From the NCBI GenBank assembly GCA_015657535.1, contig JADHZB010002152.1:1-56993 (forward strand): a DNA stretch of 56,993 nucleotides. The letters run 5' to 3'. The translations under genes were made by a program, and so were the position numbers. The DNA comes from Nephromyces sp. MM_2019. Lineage: Eukaryota; Apicomplexa; Aconoidasida; Nephromycida. Under the pieces are notes generated by a model that worked only from the letters and a program-made list of their open reading frames with translations, ran no database searches and had not been told where the DNA came from. The stretch's first letter is position 1. The number at the start of each line of letters is the position of its first letter. Positions 50,164 through 56,993 of the stretch are shown one piece after another.

Positions 50164-51949
50164 TTCGTCTCAACTTCAGACAGGATAAAAGATTGGTATT
50201 AAAGTACACACTACCACTTCTGGGTCAAGAAATGGCTTAATCTCTTATCAGAATATGTATTCAATTGTCCATCTAGGTAGTAAGGTTGATATTTATGATT
50301 CATATGATATATATTGATAGGACAGAGTTCATATAGAATCTAAAGTTGATAATAATAATAATAATATATATCTAGTTGATTATAGATTTTAATTTGAAGT
50401 TCAATTTGATACACAATTGTTTGTTCAAGCTCTAAGCTATTATTATTATACTAAAGAGCGTATGATTTGAATTATGGATCTAACATGAAAAATTTACCTC
50501 TGATTAAGATATAATTAAAACAATATATATATATATATATAATATCTATGGCATTGAAAGTTCAAATTTCAAATTTAGTAATATAAGGCTATGTTGCGTC
50601 AATCAGTTGATTTTGATTTTTTTAGCCATATATGTTATACATTTCTGAGGTTGAAAATACTATATATTTCGTAAACTCCGAAAATAAACCCATTTTAATT
50701 AATTTTAGTTATGGACTCAATTTAGTTTATTTATAGCAATTATTGTATAATTTTAATACATTTAGTGAGTTACACAATTTAGATGTAAATTTTTTATAAT
50801 TTTAAGTTTACATTATTAGCACTTGTTTCGATTTGATTAACAAAAATATGTTGTATTATCAAGCTCTCCTAAATTGATACAAATGAATCGATTTTCCTAT
50901 GAGTTTTTTAACGATAAAAAATCAATTGAAAATATTTATTTCAAAATAGCTTTACGGAAAAGTAATTTAGATGTAAAACTTCTAATCAGATAAGTTATTT
51001 TAAGACAAATTAAATTATTATAGTAAATGTATCTTAATTTTTTCTTTGGAGAAGTTTTGTAAGTGTCTAAATTATTAGTTTGCTATTATAATTTCTTTTG
51101 TAAATATCAATTTCATCTAATTTTATATATTTTAAGATGTATTATATATATAGTATAGCAAATAAATTTATAAAATGTTAACAAAAGATTTACTATAACC
51201 GGTTTAATTATAATAAGATGTTTGAAAGCAAAATAAATCAATCACTATTTGCGAGGAAAGTCGCTAAAAGAGGGGATTTTGAATATTTAATACTTCAAGA
51301 GTATTGTATAGTAAGATGTAGTTTTTGTTTATAGAATCTAAATTGATAAGCAAATTGAATAATTAAAAAGCTTAAATACAATAAATAAAACATTTAAGCA
51401 ATTTTACGATTTTCTCTAATTCTTCGCATTCTTTACATATGATCACAAACTAAAAGCACATGTGAAACGTATCCAATTAACAACCTGCAAAGATACAATA
51501 TCCCCAAACGCACCACATTACTATATACGAGCACGTTATGCAGACATAACATGCACTCACATTGCACATGTATATTTTACTCACATCTGCCGAACATTGG
51601 GATCATACATAATTAACATAGTAACATATCATTTACAACTTATAAACACACACTCATCATATGCATTTACAGTTCATGAACGTTAAGCAAAGTTTAAATA
51701 AACTCCTTTACTCTACTTAGAGTGCGCAACGTTTCCAATTATTGTACTGTTCTAAAATATATTCACAGATTTAGGATTTATTTAAATTCGTGAGTGTTTT
51801 TTTCAAAATAATTTTATTATAAATTACCTTAAAATCACTTTATTATAAATTACCTTAAAATCATCTTATTATAAATTACCTTAAAATTATCTTATTATAA
51901 ATTACCTTAGAATCATCAGATAGATAATTCTGTATCGCTTTCCAATCTC
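50164..51949. other. AT-rich intergenic region
   Basis: No supported gene. At 51.42-51.72 kb there is an A/C-rich, less AT-biased patch with a 74-codon frame that lacks ATG and looks random. At 51814-51917 a 26-bp tandem repeat sits just beyond the 3' end of the minus-strand gene at 51950. Confidence 0.55.
51814..51917. repeat. 26-bp tandem repeat, four copies
   Basis: Unit CTTATTATAAATTACCTTAAAATCAT, with small changes in the last copy. It lies about 35 bases downstream of the stop codon of the minus-strand candidate gene, probably in its 3' UTR. Confidence 0.93.
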
Positions 51950-52850
51950 TTAACCCTCATTTTCTCCATTCAAATCATCAGAATGTGTACCTTGAGCAAA
52001 TCCTTCTATTTTTAACACATGTAAAACTTGTAATCCATATTCTCTAAATTCTATACTCATGGATGGAGTCTTTGATATTAACTTCTTCACGCCATTTATT
52101 AAATCTTGCTAATACTTTTTAATCATTTAATTATTTTTACCAAAGGTATGAAGCATGATCCACAAATCCTTGCCCCAAGAAATTCATTATATATAAGCAA
52201 TGATCTAAACATAAACTAAATAAATACTATTTTAAAATGCCACCACAGCTCAGATAATTTTGATCACTTAACAGATAAGTTAACAGGAGCTATATAAGAA
52301 AACCTCAAAATTGTGAACTCATTTCTTTTCATTGACCTCCTTTTTACATATTTCATCAATCAAATATTGAAATTGTTAATTTTATTAATTGTGCTATATG
52401 ATATCTCATAATTTTAGTCTAAAACTTTCCTTGATTGAAAAAAGTAGCCTAGCAATTTGATTCAACACATGAGAGGGTTTATTTCACAATCAAAATCCTC
52501 GTATAATTAATAAATCTAATACTTTATTAACAGCTTTCTAAGGTTCTATGATAATTTCTTCAGTAGCTCTTCTTTATACCCAATAAATCTTATTTCTTTT
52601 TTTGCCGTTATAAATGGCTCAATAAAAATATTTTAGATATTTTATTTTCTACTTTGATAACTCAATTCAATAAGCTATAACGGATCAAGAAAACATAATT
52701 CTAAAACCTTTGAACTCCCTGTTACTTATTACAGTTTTAAATATTCTCTATTAGTCCCTTGTTCTTATTAAATTTACGTGAACTTTAAAGTAGCATCTTC
52801 AATACTGTATATGTAATTCTTATACCACTCTTCAGAACTAAGTTTAAACT
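51950..52850 (-). CDS. Multi-exon gene, family not recognised; 5' part unresolved
   Basis: Exons on the minus strand 52497-52469, 52204-52141 and 52108-51950 join in phase and end in TAA. They encode DFDCEINPLI, SLLIYNEFLGARICGSCF and IPL, then a 52-residue terminal exon (QDLINGVKKLISKTPSMS, FREYGLQVLHVLKIEGF, tail DDLNGENEG). A further good exon at 52848-52778 (acceptor TTTACAG, donor GTAAAT) reads FKLSSEEWYKNYIYSIEDAT. At about 52600-52565 there is another exon-like segment. I could not join these middle exons unambiguously. An open segment near 52,900-53,030 (IDNFEAPLKYLNNDISYSQD) may be more 5' sequence, but it begins directly after an in-frame TAA without an acceptor. No family is recognised. 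It may be a small soluble subunit protein or a decaying gene. Confidence 0.5.
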
Positions 52851-53074
52851 GTAAAGAAAATTTAATATCAGCGCTCAAAAAGTGTTTTCATTTTCTAATG
52901 CCTTAAACATTAAATAATTGGTTATACTTAACTTATTAAACAGTTTGTTGTCTTGTGAATAACTTATATCATTATTCAAATATTTCAAAGGTGCTTCAAA
53001 ATTATCAATTTATTATATAAATTTCTAATATTTGATTTTGGATTAAAGCTTTAATAAGTATGGTTGAGTCATGT

Positions 53075-54740
53075 ATAAGAAAAAAAAAAAAATATAACTT
53101 AAGTTTTAGTATAAAAGTGTTTAATGCACACAAGATATATTTACGTATACGATATCTTTATTTAGTTTATTTACTTTAAATGGGTTCCGAATTCATAATA
53201 GAGAATATTACACTGAAATTCAAAATTTTAAGATAATATAAAAGGTTCAGTATGTATTGAAATCATGTAAATGAAAGTTCATGGTTTTATAATCATGTGA
53301 TTGAATTGTGGGTGTGCGTGTGTGTTAAGGAATTGTGTTTTTGGGCCTGTTTTGCGTGTTGTGTATTTTATGTGTACCGATCTGGAATTTTTAGTATACT
53401 TTTTAAAAAATTAAGTTTGCACTATTATTACTGTTATCTTTATGTTTTTTCTGCTTGGAACTCTTGCGTGTGTTACATCAAGGTGGGTGTTTATAATTCT
53501 ATCAAAGATCATAGAAAAATAAATATGTACTAACTTGAAAGTAGCGTATAAAGCAAATACAACTACTATATATAAACATATATATAATCACACACATACC
53601 TGTATATGTAGCTGCTATATTTGAATGTGTGACACGACAAAGATTCTAAAGCAATTAAAACAATCTTAAAAGATCCATAGTAGTTTGATGTGTGTGTGTA
53701 AACTTTATACTAGTTCATCACAGATTTACCTCAAGCTGTATATTTAAGTTTTACACATTAAACCAACTCACTCTTTAAAGAGTCCACTTCAACCTAAAAT
53801 CTGTATTAAACTTCATTGACTACACACATACTACGCAATCACATGCGTATGAATAAAACATACACATAACTGCAACTTTACCTAAAAATAGATATGTAAA
53901 TAAAAGCATATTAAACATATATATATATATATATATATATACGCTTTATTTATAGCACATGTACCTCTACTCCCTTATTTTTTAAATAAATATCTCGAAT
54001 AAAAGTTGTATGTACACGTATATATGCACATAGCTTACACACAAATATATATAGCTTAAAATTACAAGGTTTATATACCTGCAGCCAGTATATACACACA
54101 CAAATACACATATATATATATATATACACAAATAAACATGAACTAAATTTAAAAATATAACTTAAATTTTTGCCTCCATTACTTTTGTAGTTTTGATTTA
54201 AGGTCACTCATAAATACTAAAGATATTCACTCACAATCTCATACATAGGCTTATTACTTGAGCTTATAATCAAACACAATTTCACCTTAAAGCATCAAAG
54301 ATTACTATAATACACCCAAATACACATTTCCATTTATCAAATAGAATCTCACATTAACCCTTTGAATACACATACGTACATACGCATACACATATACGTA
54401 TACACACACACACTCATACTCATATACGTATGCACACAAACACAAATATAAACATACGTATACACCCATACACATTCACCCAAGCACAAGCATACAAGGA
54501 AACGTAAAAAAATTATATACATATATCAGCTATATACAAGTGATATATACATTGTTTAGATATTACAGTACATATTTATACACCCCGATGTGTTTATGAA
54601 GATCGCTTATAACTATACATGTGTACGCTAATTTTTATAAAAATTTTATAGTATCGGACCCATTCACACACTTGAAAATTGATTTGAAATATTTTACACA
54701 TTTTTTACACATTTAACACAACTTGGAAAATTTATACACC
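53075..54740. other. Intergenic, return of TG/CA repeats
   Basis: No gene recognised. From about 53.3 kb TG and CA tracts reappear, with a (TA)n run at 53918-53940 and compound TA/CA patches at 54.0-54.5 kb. The promoter of the PX-domain gene must be at the right end. Confidence 0.55.
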
Positions 54741-56947
54741 ATGGCGGCTAACACAAACAGACGTAAGTGCTTTATTTAATATACACAAAATATATCTATA
54801 TAGCATCATTTGCTACACACATAGACACACACATAACATTTTCATATTACTCACACTGTAGCCGTATAATCCACATTTCATCTCATACATCTTCATACAT
54901 CTCATTTCCACACTATCAACCCACACTGTATACATACATGTCTATACACAGATATCCCTATACACCTACCACACACATACTTTATACACATACCTCTATA
55001 TACAGATACCCTTATACACCTACCACACACCTACACACATACTGTATACACACACCTCTATATACAGATACCCTTATACACCAACCACACACCTACACCC
55101 ACACCCCTATACACTTACCACACACTTACACACATATGTGCAATCCCATCTCCACCTATACCTCACTACTTTTATATAATTTTATATACATACACGCACA
55201 TATATATTTTTTTTTTGTCATACACACACATATATATATATTTTTTGTATACACACATTTCAGATAGGATTGGTTTTCCTATACAAATATCAGCTCAAAT
55301 CGACTCCTATGATATTGTACGTACAACAACACCGAACTACGTTTTATATAACATCGAAATTTATATAATTATGTTGGACTCTGTAAATATTGAAAAATTG
55401 GCATTCCCTTTACCTACACACACACCAAAATATAATAAAAATGATTATTACTCACAATCAAAGTATACAATGAGGGATCATGATTTTTACACACACAATA
55501 ATAAGAATTTTCACACTTCTGATTACTTCTCAAATCCTATAAATTCAACCAATTATCCTGATTTATACACACAAAAAAACAAGAGTTATGTTAGCTTTGA
55601 ATATAACACACACACACAAAATAATTCAGATTCTTACACACCTAAGAATTTTGACTCAAAGGGGCCATTTCATATAAAAAAACGATTTTCAAGTTTTGTC
55701 AAATTTGATGAATTTTTACACACACACTTTATCAATGTCCCCATTTTCCCAAAGAAAACCATAATAAGGTCAATTGGTATGTTTACACACATTAAGACTA
55801 TGTTTATATGGTGTGTAGTAGGATGAGGAAAAGAGAGGGGTTATCTGTGTGTATGTCTATGTATGTGTGCGTGTAATTATATGTGTGTTTATATATGTGT
55901 GTATGTATGTGTATATGTGTGCGTGTGTGTATGTGTGTGTGTATATATATCTGTGTATGTGTGTATGTGTGCGTGTATATATATCTGTCTATGTGTGTAT
56001 GTGTGTGTGTGTCATGTGATACATTTTTTAGGGATTGACACGTACTTATATATACATGTGTATGCGTGTGTGTGTATATATGTGTACTATATGTATATAC
56101 ATATATATCCTATACAAAATTTAAATGAGTATATCAATTCACACTAAATCTACTACACAAAATACTTAATATTTTTTTGCTGATTTGATTTGGTGTGTGT
56201 AAAAACTTGATATATATGTGAATTTTGTATATATCGAAATTTGTCTATGTGTTCACATATGTGTGGAAATTTGTGTGTGTAAATCAGCCTATAACCTCTT
56301 AGAGAAACGAAAATCATTAATCAATCAATATCTACGTGAAATAACAAACAGGTTTAACAAAGCACACATAATATAAATCACACACACTATATTTTTTCAC
56401 ACCCAATATATCATTTAAACATAATCTATAATATACAATAACCTTTATCTAGTGCACAGACATGCATATTGTATAACATACACTCCATTTTTATTGCTCA
56501 CACACACATAAATATGCTATAATCTACTAACACACACAAAAAGTACTATACACATTACACACAAAAAGTACTATACACATTACACACAAAAAGTATTATA
56601 CACATTACACACAAAAAGTATTATACACATTACACACAAAAAGTACTATACACATTACACACAAAAAGTACTATAAACATAACAGTATAAATAAACTTAT
56701 ACACACATGAACTAACTAATTTATATATATTTACACATTAAACACACACAAAATCAAAATTTAATAATTCATGTTTTTAGAGAGGATATTATGAGCTGTG
56801 AAGAGAGCCAAGGTTTTTTTAATTTATCGGTAATTTTACACCCATTTACAATCTCACGCATACACACACACACATACATACACACACACATACATACACA
56901 CACATACACAACACACACACACACACACATACACACACACACATACA

Positions 56948-56993
<46 letters not shown>
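54741..56993 (+). CDS. PX-domain protein, 3' end outside the window
   Basis: PX domains bind phosphoinositides, usually PtdIns3P, on endosomal membranes. Exons read are 54741-54762, 55264-55776, 56288-56351 and 56781-56829, all in phase. The following intron runs into the terminal CA array and the gene continues past the edge. MAANTNRHRIGFPIQISAQI starts the first strand and YVLYNIEIYIIM the second. KKRFSSFVKFDEFLHTHF is the (R/K)RFSxF strand-helix with the basic phosphate-binding residue; FPKKTII stands in the Pro-rich loop. LLEKRKSLINQYLREIT and then FFNLS form the C-terminal helices. An insertion of about 100 residues between the second and third strands is rich in Asn, Tyr, Thr and His. 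The domain call is good; the protein's other domains are not visible. Confidence 0.82.
55855..56110. repeat. TG/TATG array in PX-gene intron 2
   Basis: TG dinucleotides with TATATATCTGTCTATG interruptions, filling the 5' half of the intron that starts at 55777. Open frames here give only Cys/Val repeats. Confidence 0.92.
56531..56680. repeat. 25-bp tandem repeat, six copies
   Basis: Unit CACACAAAAAGTACTATACACATTA, with GTACTATA or GTATTATA variants, in the intron between exons 3 and 4 of the PX-domain gene. The copies are nearly identical. Confidence 0.95.
56858..56993. repeat. CA array at right edge
   Basis: (CA)n with ACAT interruptions continues to the last base of the window, at the start of the intron after PX exon 4. 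Its true length is unknown. Confidence 0.95.

Noticed and set aside
51462..51686. 74-codon frame without ATG
   Set aside because: Starts with GTG, random-looking composition, no flanking splice structure that extends it.
1..56993. Mobile elements, CRISPR arrays, tRNA or rRNA genes
   Set aside because: No transposase or reverse transcriptase motif, no spacer-type repeats, and no tRNA T-arm or rRNA core sequence was seen; the regular repeats are micro- and minisatellites.

Overview
The window is nuclear DNA of a unicellular eukaryote, very AT-rich and densely interrupted by GT-AG introns. I read the best-supported genes by chaining exons by splice phase; nearly all of these models close in frame from ATG to stop. 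Three features suggest an apicomplexan, perhaps a piroplasm-like one: extreme AT content, many small introns per gene, and a protein with one AP2 DNA-binding domain plus long low-complexity flanks. The assignment to a phylum is inference; no species can be named.

Layout. (1) 1-16.9 kb: three genes whose introns and flanks are filled with CA/TG/TA microsatellites and private minisatellites. They are a U2 snRNP A' (SNRPA1-like) gene (+), an HROB-like OB-fold recombination gene (+) and a multi-span membrane protein (-). (2) 16.6-20.9 kb: a long gene-poor stretch. (3) 20.9-53 kb: genes whose introns are plain AT-rich and nearly free of CA/TG repeats. They are a catalytically degenerate, Met/Cys-rich M17 leucyl-aminopeptidase-like protein with a GNQQ repeat block (+), a cytosolic/IRP-type aconitase (+), the 26S proteasome lid subunit RPN9/PSMD13 (+), an AP2-domain protein (-), a possible tiny five-exon gene (+), a classical thioredoxin (-), the TFIIH p62/TFB1 subunit (+), a Lys-rich two-exon protein (-), and an unrecognised multi-exon gene near 52 kb (-). 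(4) 53.5-57 kb: microsatellites return around a PX-domain gene (+) that runs off the right edge.

The genes do not form a pathway. They are mostly housekeeping functions (splicing, proteolysis, transcription/repair, metabolism, redox, membrane traffic). The points most worth following are the dead M17 peptidase homologue, the HROB-like gene, two perfect hairpins in intergenic DNA, the sharp boundary between microsatellite-rich and microsatellite-free introns, and small multi-exon genes hidden from simple ORF calling. No tRNA, rRNA, CRISPR array or transposase gene was recognised.
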